Counted from the first letter of the stretch, positions 1 to 8,905 are shown. The stretch: 24,169 nucleotides of DNA from CAYHWW01 sp964360145 (GCA_964360145.1 CAYHWW010000034.1:1-24169), one strand, 5' to 3'. The notes: generated from the letters alone by a model not told the origin. Translations and numbers: made by a program.

Positions 1-20
1 AAACCAATAGTGATGATACA

Positions 21-52
21 CGCGTCATTGTAGGCCCTTAAAAATCAGCGCG
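21..52. repeat. Left copy of a 3'-end direct repeat (with the tail of an upstream ORF)
   Basis: The first 20 bases (CGCGTCATTGTAGGCCCTTA) are identical to 3426-3445, the last codons of the large gene at 117-3446. The next 12 bases match 3473-3484 with one mismatch. The right-hand copy has 27 extra bases between two CCCTTA words, so this copy looks like the other one after a deletion between those short repeats. On the plus strand, positions 3-41 read as the last 12 codons of an ORF entering from outside the window and ending in RVIVGP-stop, the same tail as the large protein. Read on the minus strand, positions 39-53 end in RADF-stop, the same tail as the VWA lipoprotein. Either the preceding gene is a paralogue, or the two 3' ends were copied here as a block. 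Confidence 0.6.
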
Positions 53-116
53 GGCGCGCACGTAGGCTCAAGACTCAGTATCCTTCCACCGAACAGAGTG
101 AGTAGAGAGGGGTACC

Positions 117-3100
117 GTGGGAGATCGTGGCTTGGAGCCTAGGCTCTTAGGCAAATGTTGCCTGCTGCTGCTCGTGCTGGCGTCACTGCATCCAGTGGCA
201 CATGCACAAACCGCTGCCGCGCCCGCGGCCCTTGCCCCACCCCCTATTACGACTCAGCTCCAATGTACGATGGCAGCTCAGCGTCAACGTAACTTCTGGA
301 GGCAGCATGAAGTGCTCCAGACCTGCTTCCAAGCCGAAGTCATACGCAACCAGCAAGTTGAGTGGGGCTCCTTCATGGATGAGTGGTCAATCTTCAGCGG
401 TTACGCCGACCACAGCCCCAATCATTTCCGCTGTCGTTATTTAGAAGAACTCACGGGTTCCCCGGCCCCGGGAACCAGTTGCCGCACACTGATTGAAGAG
501 CTGCGCTGTGACGAGCGCCGTCCGTGTCGCTTTACGGCCCTCGAGGGTGTGCAGGCCCTCTACGCCCGTGCGCGCCTTGCCTATAGCGAAGGCCGCATCG
601 AAGAAGCCCATGCCCTGCACTTCGCGATTATCGGAGGCCTCAATCGCGCCGAGGATTTCTGGGATCAATTCGAACGCAGCGCCCGTCTCACCGCTCGCAC
701 CAGCTTGGTGCTGGCTGGGCTCTCAGGCATTGGCGCCGTGGCCTGCACGGCAGTCGCCGCCCCCGGCGTAGTGCTTGCTGGCGACACGCTGGCCGCCACG
801 GCAGCTCTTGCGCTTTCTGCTTCGGGTACAAGCATTTTCATAGCCCTGCCGCGGGGGGCTGTTGACGATCATGAAAGCTCAACTGCCATTGCCCCCATAC
901 CCGTCGCTGCGGAACCTCCGCGTCGCCCCTCCCGAGTGGAGCGCTGCGGCCCCGATGCTGCGAGCGCCAGCGAAGGCGGTGACAGTGGTGCCAATTGTCG
1001 CGAAGAAAACGGCGAGGCCACGGCGGATCCCGCGGTCGCGGACACGCCCGTTGCCCGACGACGCCGTGAGCGTATGGATGCCATCCTCGCACGACCCCGC
1101 GCTCCCATCCCCGTCAGTGCACCATCGACCCTTGCCGCCGTGACGCTGGCCCCCTACGCGCCGCCCGCTACCCCCGTTGTCGAGGCCTTCCCTGACGCGC
1201 CACCGTCGCGCCCTGATGCGCGTCATCCCATGCATATCAGCCCAGTCCTTGCGCGGGATCGCCTGCTGCAAGGCTTGCGTGCCAGCGGCACCAGCGGCGT
1301 GCTCCCCAGGGACTACGCCGAGCGCGTCCTTGATGCGGAGATCGCCTCCAATGTGACGCCCATGGATCAATCTCAACGCACTGCGCTTTTGCGTCGCTTT
1401 CACAGAAATCTCGCTCGTTACGAGGGCCTCGTGCGTAGGCAGAGCGACCCGTGGCAGAGGGTGCAAAGCGTGATTCAGGCAATCAATGCTGATGGTCTTT
1501 CACTTTTCTACACGGGTGGCGCCAACATGGAAGCGGCCATGGGTGGCTATGGAGCCAACTGCACGGGGCAGACGCGCTATATCCTGGCGGTCTTTGCAGC
1601 GCTGAACGCACGGTTGCCGGCCTCACGGCGGCTCCTGCCACCGGGCTACGAACTGGCCTTCGTCAATTACTCGGACCATCTGCGGCCCGTGCTCTTCAAT
1701 GCGGGGATGCGCACCATGGTGAATCTCGTGAGCGGCGCTCCCATCTCCCCCATTGACGGCGACATCTACAAGCCCGCGGCACTGCTTCTCGGCAACTATC
1801 TCGCGCTTCCCCACGAGGTGGCGCCCCCACAGACCTTCGCTCAGCTCTTCATCACGGGGCCCGATGCTGGTGCGGGGCTGTCAGCCCATGCAGCCAATAG
1901 CACGGATCCTTGGATCGGTTTGGCCGATGGCTTACCCCGTGCCTCCACTGCCTTTGCGCCGGACACACCGGTTCCCACTTGGGCCACGGTCCCTGCGCCT
2001 GTCATCAGAGGCAATGAGGAAGGCGCTGCCCCCGAGTCCCGCACTGTAGGTGAAGAACGGGTTGTGCCCTCTTACAGACCATCGGATAGCGAGAACTTTG
2101 CCTCAGGTCTTATGTGGCATGACAACCACGTCTCCGATGCCTGTCGTCGGAAATTTTTGGGTTACCTTGAGGGGAGACGCGTCGTCGCAACCCACATCGT
2201 CGAAGAGGGCCACTGTACGGATGCCGAGCGGGCGACTCTTCTGGCATCGTGGGAGCAAGGCATGCGCAGAAACGACCCTGGCGAGCCCGGACTGGGGCGG
2301 GCACGGGTGGCTCTGCGCACTGAAGCTGCCGCGGCCTTTGCGCGTTGCACTGAATGCCAGGGGTGGGATGACTCCGCCCGTGCGGCCACAAACGCTCTGA
2401 GGCTTGTATTTTTGCAGCGAATGATGCGTTTGCTCTACTCACGGATGCCTCAGGCCGTACATGATATCTTCGCTGACCCTCGACGCCTGCTCACCAGCAA
2501 CAATGTGATGGCAGTGCATTCATACATTGCTCTCTTGAGTAGCACGTGTGGCGTGGCCACAAGCATTGAGGAGAGACGTGTTTGTTGGAACACCCCCGAA
2601 GGGCAGGTGGTTCGCGAGCTTTATCGTGGGGTGCGTCGCTTCTTCGACAACGACCCCGAACTCTACTTCACCCTCACAAATCGGCTGGTCGAGCGTAGCC
2701 GTGCCGGCGATCCGAACAGCTACTTTTATGATGCTATACTCTCCAGCATGATGAACTCTGGTGATTTCTCACCGGCAGAAAGTCAGCGTATGCTCAGTGG
2801 CCTGACGGCCTATCTTCATGATCCGAGCAATATTCGGGTAACGCCCCCGACCCGTCGGTTCCACACGGCCTCAGAGAGGGAATCCTACACCATTGAGGTC
2901 AACATAGGCGATGCCCTGTCGACATTGCCCCCTGTGCAGCCTGGGGCCGCGGGGCACCCTGAAGAAATCGTCGAACCCGTCCCTGCTGCCGAGGCATTAT
3001 TTGAGGTCTCCCCAACACGCATGCTGAATATTCTGAGCGAAATCTCCAGTAGAGGCGGTGATAATCATGTTTATGATCGTGTTGATCTGCGACTTTTTCG

Positions 3101-3446
3101 TCACATCGTAACACGCAAGGTTTCTATGGAAGGGGCGTTTCCCACCATTTATAAACATCTTGCTCCGGAAAACTCGGGCCCTCTTCCCGGCCCCTGCGGT
3201 ATCTCCATCAGTCGAGAGTTCGGCGGGTTGCTCTTGGACTACTTACAGAACGAAATATCTAGCGGCAGAGTAGATTCATATACTCTTAGTAATGGCACTG
3301 TCGCACACCGCCACCCCTTTCTCAGTGCTTGCAGCCCAACGGGCGAGCCCGAGGTTCGAGCGACGAGTCGCGCTCCCTTCAATGAAGCTAAGGCCCTTGC
3401 CCTGCGCATGGCCACGGCCCTCGGGCGCGTCATTGTAGGCCCTTAG
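117..3446 (+). CDS. Very large secreted protein with a possible transglutaminase-like core
   Basis: I do not recognise this 1109-residue protein as a named family. The GTG start is supported by a GAGAGG ribosome binding site six bases upstream. Residues 10-30 form a signal peptide ending in AHA. A Cys-containing N-terminal domain (about 48-140) and a helical stretch follow. Next come an Ala/Gly-rich hydrophobic segment (about 195-245), a Pro/Ala/Arg-rich low-complexity linker (about 250-370) and a large C-terminal part. In the middle, Cys482 begins a helix (ANCTGQTRY) and His521 lies in YSDHLRPV, about 39 residues on. This spacing and the local hydrophobicity resemble the Cys-His dyad of transglutaminase-like cysteine peptidases; Asp547 or Asp549 could be the third residue. 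That assignment is inference. It stands alone on the plus strand and converges on the lipoprotein gene 23 bases downstream. Confidence 0.85.
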   Translation: MGDRGLEPRLLGKCCLLLLVLASLHPVAHAQTAAAPAALAPPPITTQLQCTMAAQRQRNFWRQHEVLQTCFQAEVIRNQQVEWGSFMDEWSIFSGYADHSPNHFRCRYLEELTGSPAPGTSCRTLIEELRCDERRPCRFTALEGVQALYARARLAYSEGRIEEAHALHFAIIGGLNRAEDFWDQFERSARLTARTSLVLAGLSGIGAVACTAVAAPGVVLAGDTLAATAALALSASGTSIFIALPRGAVDDHESSTAIAPIPVAAEPPRRPSRVERCGPDAASASEGGDSGANCREENGEATADPAVADTPVARRRRERMDAILARPRAPIPVSAPSTLAAVTLAPYAPPATPVVEAFPDAPPSRPDARHPMHISPVLARDRLLQGLRASGTSGVLPRDYAERVLDAEIASNVTPMDQSQRTALLRRFHRNLARYEGLVRRQSDPWQRVQSVIQAINADGLSLFYTGGANMEAAMGGYGANCTGQTRYILAVFAALNARLPASRRLLPPGYELAFVNYSDHLRPVLFNAGMRTMVNLVSGAPISPIDGDIYKPAALLLGNYLALPHEVAPPQTFAQLFITGPDAGAGLSAHAANSTDPWIGLADGLPRASTAFAPDTPVPTWATVPAPVIRGNEEGAAPESRTVGEERVVPSYRPSDSENFASGLMWHDNHVSDACRRKFLGYLEGRRVVATHIVEEGHCTDAERATLLASWEQGMRRNDPGEPGLGRARVALRTEAAAAFARCTECQGWDDSARAATNALRLVFLQRMMRLLYSRMPQAVHDIFADPRRLLTSNNVMAVHSYIALLSSTCGVATSIEERRVCWNTPEGQVVRELYRGVRRFFDNDPELYFTLTNRLVERSRAGDPNSYFYDAILSSMMNSGDFSPAESQRMLSGLTAYLHDPSNIRVTPPTRRFHTASERESYTIEVNIGDALSTLPPVQPGAAGHPEEIVEPVPAAEALFEVSPTRMLNILSEISSRGGDNHVYDRVDLRLFRHIVTRKVSMEGAFPTIYKHLAPENSGPLPGPCGISISREFGGLLLDYLQNEISSGRVDSYTLSNGTVAHRHPFLSACSPTGEPEVRATSRAPFNEAKALALRMATALGRVIVGP

Positions 3447-3484
3447 GGCAGTTATTGTTTAACAGACCCTTAGAAATCAGCGCG
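3426..3484. repeat. Right copy of the 3'-end direct repeat, spanning a convergent gene junction
   Basis: This copy covers the last six codons plus stop of the large plus-strand gene and the last codons of the convergent minus-strand lipoprotein gene. It matches 21-52 except for a 27-base insert between two CCCTTA words (3440-3445 and 3467-3472) and one substitution. The 3.4-kb gene between the two copies is therefore bracketed by a short direct repeat. The junction also contains AGGG...CCCT and GTTA...TAAC complementary bases that could make a weak convergent hairpin, but there is no convincing terminator T-run. Confidence 0.6.
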
Positions 3485-4579
3485 ATAGTCGAGAACATCG
3501 TCGCCCAGGGCGGTGGCGCTGCCGTGGAGGCGGATGACGAACTGGGTGTTGGTGCAGAGCTCGTCGTAGGGGATGGTGACTTCGCAGACTTGTCGGGGAG
3601 AGCCGAGGTCTTCGTAGGTCCAGCCATTGACGTCGTTGTCCCGGGGGAGTTCCACGCCGTTTTTCTTTACCCATTGGATGACGCGTGGTGCGCGGTTGAG
3701 GGCGATGGCGGTGCGGACGAAATCCACTTTGCGTGCGGAGAGCTGGCTCGCGAGGGCCTGGAGCATGGTGCTCATGCTGCCGCTCGTCGCTTGGCACACA
3801 TTGAACATCCAGGGGTTCGGCGTGCCGAAGGCATAGGCGAGATCGGCGTAGCGGCTGCCGTAAGTGGCATTGGCGCCGAGACAGCTACGGTCGCTGACTA
3901 AGCGGTTTGATATGATGGGGAACACTTGAATGGAGCGCAGGTCGGTTTTGCCGGCGGCAACGCGGATGTATTCCGCCCACTGTGCTGGGGTGTTGCCGGA
4001 GTTATCTTGGCCGTTGGTGATGACGACCACGGCGAGCATGGCATCGTCACGAACGAAGTTAGCGCGTTCACTTTGGAGCGCATCGCGGATGCTGCGGAAA
4101 GCCTGCTCGGTGCCGCCCACGTATTGATTGATGCTGAATACGGTTTGCAGCGAGCCGGAGCTGGTGATGGCGTAGGGGGCGGGGACGAAATCTTCATTGA
4201 TGGAGCCGGAACGGGTGGTGGCGGTGTTGCGGGAAGGGTCCACCAGCACGGAGCCGATGGAGGGGGCGGTGTAAACGTAGCTTGAAGAAGAGCTGGAGAG
4301 GGCCATGGGGATGGCGGCCACATGGTAGTTCCAGCCTTGGTTGGTGAGCGTGCTCACAAAGCCGGGCATGGCGCCTTGCAGTTCGGCGGCGGGGAAGTTG
4401 AAGGAGGGCGTGTTGTCCACGACGAAGAGCACGTCCACCTTGGCGGCCACCGACAGGTGACCCACAGCGGAGACGCTTTGGTCGTACTGCTGACCAACGA
4501 ATTCCTCTTTGCCGCAGCCGACGATGGCCGTGGCGAAGCTTGTCAGGATCAGGAGATTACGGAGTGCTGCTTTGGGCAT
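3470..4579 (-). CDS. VWA-domain lipoprotein
   Basis: This is a 369-residue exported lipoprotein with a von Willebrand factor A fold. Residues 6-21 are a hydrophobic signal ending in the lipobox IVGC, with lipidation expected at Cys22. The domain opens with a beta strand and a MIDAS-like motif at D55-N-T-P-S59, where the usual DxSxS has Thr in place of the first Ser. A later strand carries VVITNGQD (about 185-192), in the position of the distal MIDAS acidic residue. Such domains bind a divalent metal and usually mediate protein contacts at the cell surface or in the periplasm. A GAGG site lies eight bases before the ATG. The Ser-rich run at about 95-100 and the C-terminal 100 residues are not recognised. 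The partner is unknown. The gene is separated by 138 bases from the lipoprotein gene upstream. Confidence 0.85.
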   Translation of the reverse strand: MPKAALRNLLILTSFATAIVGCGKEEFVGQQYDQSVSAVGHLSVAAKVDVLFVVDNTPSFNFPAAELQGAMPGFVSTLTNQGWNYHVAAIPMALSSSSSSYVYTAPSIGSVLVDPSRNTATTRSGSINEDFVPAPYAITSSGSLQTVFSINQYVGGTEQAFRSIRDALQSERANFVRDDAMLAVVVITNGQDNSGNTPAQWAEYIRVAAGKTDLRSIQVFPIISNRLVSDRSCLGANATYGSRYADLAYAFGTPNPWMFNVCQATSGSMSTMLQALASQLSARKVDFVRTAIALNRAPRVIQWVKKNGVELPRDNDVNGWTYEDLGSPRQVCEVTIPYDELCTNTQFVIRLHGSATALGDDVLDYRADF

Positions 4580-4717
4580 GGCTTTATCCTCAAGTGTTAG
4601 AGGAGCAACACCTGTGCCATGGGTAAGTAACTGATTTCATTTACATAAGAATGACGGCTTCGCTCAGGGCCCTTACGCCTGTCTAAAAAATGGGCACTTT
4701 AATGAACGAAGGATGAC

Positions 4718-5245
4718 TCAATGGCCGAGTAGCGCGGGCAGATTGATGCGTGTGCCTTGGTAGCTGATGAACATATGCTCAACTGAGCTGGAGGCATGGC
4801 TCGAAGCCCTGATCGAGGCTTCAAGGTTGGCCTTCAGAAGCGCGTTTTGGGGATCACCGAGCCCGATGAGGGCAACGCCACCACCGCGTACGCAAGCATC
4901 GTACTCGGGCGTTTCAGTGAAGTTACAGGCATGATCCAAACGGAAAGACTTACCCGCTTTGCTGGCATCGATGCCAGCGTCCACTTCGTCAAAACAAAAC
5001 TCCGCAAGTTCCACTTCCGTGGGGTTTGGGAGGAGCCCCTCTATCGGAATGCAGTTAGATGCGAGAACGGTCGCCCAGTCCCTGCATAAAGCGCGGACAT
5101 CTGATTTATCCAAGGCAGTTCCCGAAAAATCGCCATCCGTGTAGCATCTACCGACGTCAACGGGATCGACAGCAACGGGTTCGCAACCACTGACAACGAG
5201 AGCGATCAGAAAAAAGAATGGGGAAAGGAACAGGGTTTTTTTCAC
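4718..5245 (-). CDS. Small hypothetical lipoprotein
   Basis: This is a 175-residue protein of unknown function. I chose the GTG start at 5243-5245 because a strong GAGGAG site sits five bases upstream of it. A TTG 18 bases further upstream is possible, but that ribosome binding site would then be inside the gene. From the GTG, residues 4-19 form the hydrophobic signal and VVSGC places the lipidated Cys at residue 21. The mature part has about six further Cys residues, including CYTDG and CRDW, and an acidic centre, which suggests a disulphide-stabilised periplasmic or surface domain. It is leftward like its neighbours but has roughly 150-base gaps on both sides, so it may be transcribed on its own; the AT-rich stretch around 5268-5292 could supply the promoter. 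Confidence 0.75.
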   Translation of the reverse strand: MKKTLFLSPFFFLIALVVSGCEPVAVDPVDVGRCYTDGDFSGTALDKSDVRALCRDWATVLASNCIPIEGLLPNPTEVELAEFCFDEVDAGIDASKAGKSFRLDHACNFTETPEYDACVRGGGVALIGLGDPQNALLKANLEASIRASSHASSSVEHMFISYQGTRINLPALLGH

Positions 5246-5398
5246 CGGGACTCCTCGTGGCAATTGTGATCGGGATAATAACTGGAAAATGTTTACTTTC
5301 GTGCACCGGTTATAACGGAGTCGGTTCCAGCCGTATACAGAAATAGTGATTTACGGAAGTAGATAAACGACGCATAAGGCCTGGCGCCCATGGAGGAC

Positions 5399-6643
5399 TC
5401 AGGGTTGGGGGACGATGATGTTGTTTTCCACGAGCCAGAGCTCAGGGTTCTCCAGGCGCAGCGAAATGGGGCCGCTGCCTTCAGTGAGGAGGCTCTCGTG
5501 GATGATGTTATCTCGGCAGATGTTCGTGGCCGCTCCTTCGGGGTCATGAATGGCGGAAAACCCCACGGGCAGGATATCGATGCGGGCCAGCGTATTGCCT
5601 GTGATTGTGACGTGGCTGTAGCGGTTGGTGCGGCTCGTGTTGGCAGGGTCCCGCCAGAAGTTCACGCCGGTCACCGCGTCGGTGATGAGGTTCTCGCGAA
5701 CGACGATATTTTCCACGGCGATGGGTTCGGTGCCCGCATAGCTTTCCGCTGCGATCTGCACGCCGCAGGGGCGCTCGTGGGTGTCGCGACGGATAAAGCG
5801 GGGATCCGGCGCCGAGAGGCGGTTGCCCTCGATGGTGACGTTGCGGGAGTGGTCGACGTACACGAGAACGGAGTAGGTGTTCCGCACGGTGTTTCCGCTG
5901 ATGACCGCGCCATCCACGTGGAGGGCGTCGATGCCTTCGCCCCAGGAGTTCTCAATGGTATTGCCTCGAAAGGTCACGTCTCGGGAGAGAATGCCGCCCT
6001 CGCGATACCAGGTCGCCGCCGCCGCCGACCAGTAGTCCATGATGCCGTGATCTCGTTCATCCAAGATGCGTTCGTTCTCATTCATGAGCACGGCGTCGGT
6101 GACGTGGTTGTACTCAAAGGTGAGATGAGCGCCGGTGCCCCCCAGGGCCCGGCTCCAGGTGCGGGACACATGGCAGTGGCGCACGAGGATATCCACGGAT
6201 TCCCAGGTGCTGATGCCATAGCCCTCGGAACCGCGCACGGTGAGGCCTTCCACGATGATGTTGCGGGCGTGGCGCAGGTCGATGACCGAGGTGATGGCGG
6301 ATTTATCTTCGGCCTCCACCGCGGCCCGGGGGCCAGCACCGGTGCCGTCGAGAATGGGGGTTTCTCCGGGAAAGGCGCGGATGGTGATGGGGCTGTGGGC
6401 AGTGCCCTGGGCGCTGATGCTAACCCGTGCCATGGCATAGACACCGTCGTGGACGAAAACCGTGTCGCCGGGGCGGGCCGCGGCCGCTGCCACGGTGATG
6501 GTGCGGTAAGGATGGAAAATGCTTCCATCCGCGTCAGCGTCAGAGCCTGAGGGCGCCACATGGAGTTCCGCTGCCACGGCGAGCTTCGTTAGGAGAAGAA
6601 CGATGGTTATTGTTGCATGAACCCTAAGGCTGCGCGTGGCCAT
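5399..6643 (-). CDS. Secreted right-handed parallel beta-helix protein (polysaccharide lyase-like)
   Basis: This is a 414-residue exported protein. Residues 1-25 are a signal peptide (AVAA, then E26). The mature N-terminus carries the typical opening of extracellular beta-helix proteins: a Gly/Asp-rich stretch, then RTITVAAAAARPGDTVFVHD (47-66) followed by GVY. Rung-like repeats follow, with recurring N-x-[IV]-x-[EG]-[GN] units such as VTFRGNTIENS, VTIEGNRLS, IVVRENLI and VTITGNTL. This fold is common in pectate, alginate and chondroitin lyases, and in epimerases; I cannot assign a substrate. Its start overlaps the end of the SGNH/NodB fusion gene by 20 bases, so the two are probably co-translated, and a role in handling the same extracellular glycan is likely. 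There is no clear ribosome binding site, in line with coupling. Confidence 0.85.
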   Translation of the reverse strand: MATRSLRVHATITIVLLLTKLAVAAELHVAPSGSDADADGSIFHPYRTITVAAAAARPGDTVFVHDGVYAMARVSISAQGTAHSPITIRAFPGETPILDGTGAGPRAAVEAEDKSAITSVIDLRHARNIIVEGLTVRGSEGYGISTWESVDILVRHCHVSRTWSRALGGTGAHLTFEYNHVTDAVLMNENERILDERDHGIMDYWSAAAATWYREGGILSRDVTFRGNTIENSWGEGIDALHVDGAVISGNTVRNTYSVLVYVDHSRNVTIEGNRLSAPDPRFIRRDTHERPCGVQIAAESYAGTEPIAVENIVVRENLITDAVTGVNFWRDPANTSRTNRYSHVTITGNTLARIDILPVGFSAIHDPEGAATNICRDNIIHESLLTEGSGPISLRLENPELWLVENNIIVPQP

Positions 6644-8852
6644 AACTTACCATGAGGTCATCGATGCGACCCGTGTCCGTGAGTTCCGCGGAAAGCGCAC
6701 CGCTCACTCCTAAATCTTCCGCCAATCCGCGGATGCGGTCCTGGGTGCGGAGTCCGCGGGGTACCAGCGCGGCCACAGGGTCGGCATAGGCCTCGCTGGC
6801 GGTGATGAAGCGCCACTGATGGGATTTCAGGAGGCGCGCCAAAGCAGGGAGCGCCAGTGCGTTGAGGTCAGTCTCGTGCATGACGATGACATGGGCGGGG
6901 TCGCGGCCGAGCACTTGGCGTGCGAGGAGCGCGTAGTGCTTGATGCAATCCCAGGTGGCCTTCACGTAGAGGTCCACGATGGCCTCTTGCAGGTCGGCAT
7001 GGCCAGCACGTGCGGCGTTTTGCAGCAGAGAATCCCAGTACCAATCCGCGGCGTCCGCGGTGAAGTAGCCCTCTTTATAGCCCAGGGCAGCGACGGCCCC
7101 GCGGATCTGAGCTTGGGCTGCGGCATCCGCCCCTTCACGAGAATAGGGGTAGCGAAAGAAGGGGGTGAAGCCCGGCAAGGAATTGAGGGCGATGTGGGCG
7201 GTGGTGACGTTCGCAACGAAGTCAGCCACGGCCACCTCCGCCGCATTGAGGTGGCTATGGGTGTGGTTGCCGATGAGATGGCCCGCCGCCGCGTAAGCGC
7301 CAAGGCGCATGGCACCGGAAGCCGTAGGGATGTTGGCGCTGTTAGTAAAGAAGATCGCCTGGGACACGCCGGCCTCCCGCAGCGCCGTGATGAGGCGTTC
7401 GCTGCGCTCAACGCCCGTCAGTACGGCGCCGTCGGGCATGGGGGCATCGTCAAAGGTGAGGGCAATGCGGCCGCCTTCCACGGAAGGGCTTTCCACTTCG
7501 CCGCCCACCAGGTGTGAGAGAAGGCGCAGGGCCATGAAGCGGTGGTAGGGCTCTGTCATGTGCACGCCATCCAGCGAGAGGTAGCGGCGCGGGAGGTTAC
7601 TCGTGAATGCTGTGAAGGCCTCTTGCACGGCGACAATAGAGGCGCCGGCGGCCCGGGCCGCGGCCACGGCGCGGGTGGCGGCCGCTGCATTGTGATCGTA
7701 GGGGTCGTGGATGTCCACGGCATCAAAGACGGAGGTCTCCGCACCGACGGCGCGAAAGCCTCGGATCATGGCGGTCATCGCTGTGATGTCGGCGTCCGTG
7801 AGAGTAGTGACGGCGAGGTAGACCCGCTGGGGCGCGAGGGCGCGAGCTTCCTCGAAAAAGCGCGCCTGGGCGGCGGTGGCGGAAAGGCCCCCCTGGGAGA
7901 GGCGGGTGAAGGAAACCCGGGGGTTCAGCGTGCGCATCATTTCCACGGCGATGGGGGCGAAGGCAGACGCCGATGACCAGTGTTGGGGCATGGTGAAGGA
8001 GTGGCCGATGATGACCACGCGTTGGGCGGGCAGAGCCTGGAGATGGGGGGCGAGGGCTTGCGCCTCAGGGGTGGCGAGGAGCTCGCGGGCCACCACGGCG
8101 GTGTCCCTCACGTGGCGGTGTTTGAGGCCCCAGTTCAAAATCTTCTGCAGGGTGATGCGCCAGGCAGGCCGCGAGACATCGAAGGGTGAGGGGCAGGTAG
8201 GCGTCTCCGCCAAGCGCCCCGCCATTGCAGCAAGAGCGGCGCCGGAGGAGTCCACCGCGAGTTGGGTGAGGTCCACGGGGAGTTGGAGGGCGGTGAGGAA
8301 TGCGAAAGTATCCTGCAGGAGATCACCATCGCGGTTGAGTTCAAGGGCGATTTGATGGAGGTGGGCTACGGAGCGCAACGCAGTGGTGGCCACGGAGGCA
8401 GGTGCGGCGGCACGCAGCTGGGCCGTGAGACGGGCCACGGGGCTGGTGGCGGTTTCCCGGGGGCCTGATTCGAAGAGCGGGTTCAAGTGCGGCACGGGGC
8501 TAAAGGAAGAGGGGGCGCCCTGGATCCAGCCGAGTAAATCGGGGGAGGCAAGGAGCGCCCTCTGGTGCTCCACCAGGGCTTGGAGGCGTTCGCTTGCCAT
8601 GCCCGTGGTGCCAAGGCAGCCCTCATCGCCGCCGCGCTCCGTGGTTCGCGCAAGCAGCCCGTGGTGGGCGGAGGTGCCCCGGATCAGGGCTTCCACCACC
8701 ATGGAGCGTCTGATGTCCGCCATGGTTTCCGCGCTAGCAACGGGGGTTTCCAGCTCCTCGATGCCCACCGTGCCGGGCGCAATGGTGATGCCGGGAGCAG
8801 CGCTGGCGCAGGCATTCAGAAGGAGGAGGGAGAGCACTAGGGCGCGTGTCAT
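6624..8852 (-). CDS. Lipoprotein fusing an SGNH-hydrolase-like domain to a NodB polysaccharide deacetylase
   Basis: This 742-residue protein has a lipobox LNAC (Cys15) and a helical region of unknown role to about residue 270. An SGNH/GDSL-like domain follows: VVIIGHSF with the candidate nucleophile Ser285, a Gly pair at 321-322 (block II), and D428-G-V-H431 as the block V Asp/His pair. The usual block III Asn motif (GxND) is not evident. Residues 460-690 are a CE4/NodB domain with all its motifs: TFDD (D468 and D469), HTHSH (metal ligands H530 and H534), RYPY (567-570), D-A-A-D-W (600-604) and VMHE (His659). CE4 enzymes remove N-acetyl or O-acetyl groups from peptidoglycan or exopolysaccharide. 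The last 50 residues are extra. It lies upstream of, and overlaps, the beta-helix gene. The start has no ribosome binding site. Confidence 0.9.
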   Translation of the reverse strand: MTRALVLSLLLLNACASAAPGITIAPGTVGIEELETPVASAETMADIRRSMVVEALIRGTSAHHGLLARTTERGGDEGCLGTTGMASERLQALVEHQRALLASPDLLGWIQGAPSSFSPVPHLNPLFESGPRETATSPVARLTAQLRAAAPASVATTALRSVAHLHQIALELNRDGDLLQDTFAFLTALQLPVDLTQLAVDSSGAALAAMAGRLAETPTCPSPFDVSRPAWRITLQKILNWGLKHRHVRDTAVVARELLATPEAQALAPHLQALPAQRVVIIGHSFTMPQHWSSASAFAPIAVEMMRTLNPRVSFTRLSQGGLSATAAQARFFEEARALAPQRVYLAVTTLTDADITAMTAMIRGFRAVGAETSVFDAVDIHDPYDHNAAAATRAVAAARAAGASIVAVQEAFTAFTSNLPRRYLSLDGVHMTEPYHRFMALRLLSHLVGGEVESPSVEGGRIALTFDDAPMPDGAVLTGVERSERLITALREAGVSQAIFFTNSANIPTASGAMRLGAYAAAGHLIGNHTHSHLNAAEVAVADFVANVTTAHIALNSLPGFTPFFRYPYSREGADAAAQAQIRGAVAALGYKEGYFTADAADWYWDSLLQNAARAGHADLQEAIVDLYVKATWDCIKHYALLARQVLGRDPAHVIVMHETDLNALALPALARLLKSHQWRFITASEAYADPVAALVPRGLRTQDRIRGLAEDLGVSGALSAELTDTGRIDDLMVSYGHAQP

Positions 8853-8879
8853 GGAGGAGCGTGTTTACCTTGTTGCTTT

Positions 8880-8905
8880 ACTTAAAAACAATAAATATTT
8901 ATCTG
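8880..8905 (-). promoter_or_regulatory. AT-rich island with a perfect 12-bp palindrome upstream of the SGNH/NodB gene
   Basis: In the 88-base gap between two leftward genes, the sequence drops from GC-rich to nearly all A and T. It contains ATAAATATTTAT (8891-8902), a perfect palindrome. Being the only AT-rich patch for kilobases on either side, it is the likely promoter or operator of the SGNH/NodB and beta-helix pair. I cannot place a confident -35/-10 pair. Confidence 0.35.

Noticed and set aside
4594..4612. GTGTT/AACAC hairpin before the VWA lipoprotein gene
   Set aside because: The five-base stem with an eight-base loop is too weak to call a regulatory structure.
5390..6550. 386-codon plus-strand open frame opposite the beta-helix gene
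   Set aside because: It has no ribosome binding site or signal, its sequence is Gly/Val/Asp/His-rich as expected from the complement of a GC-rich gene, and the opposite strand encodes a clear folded protein.
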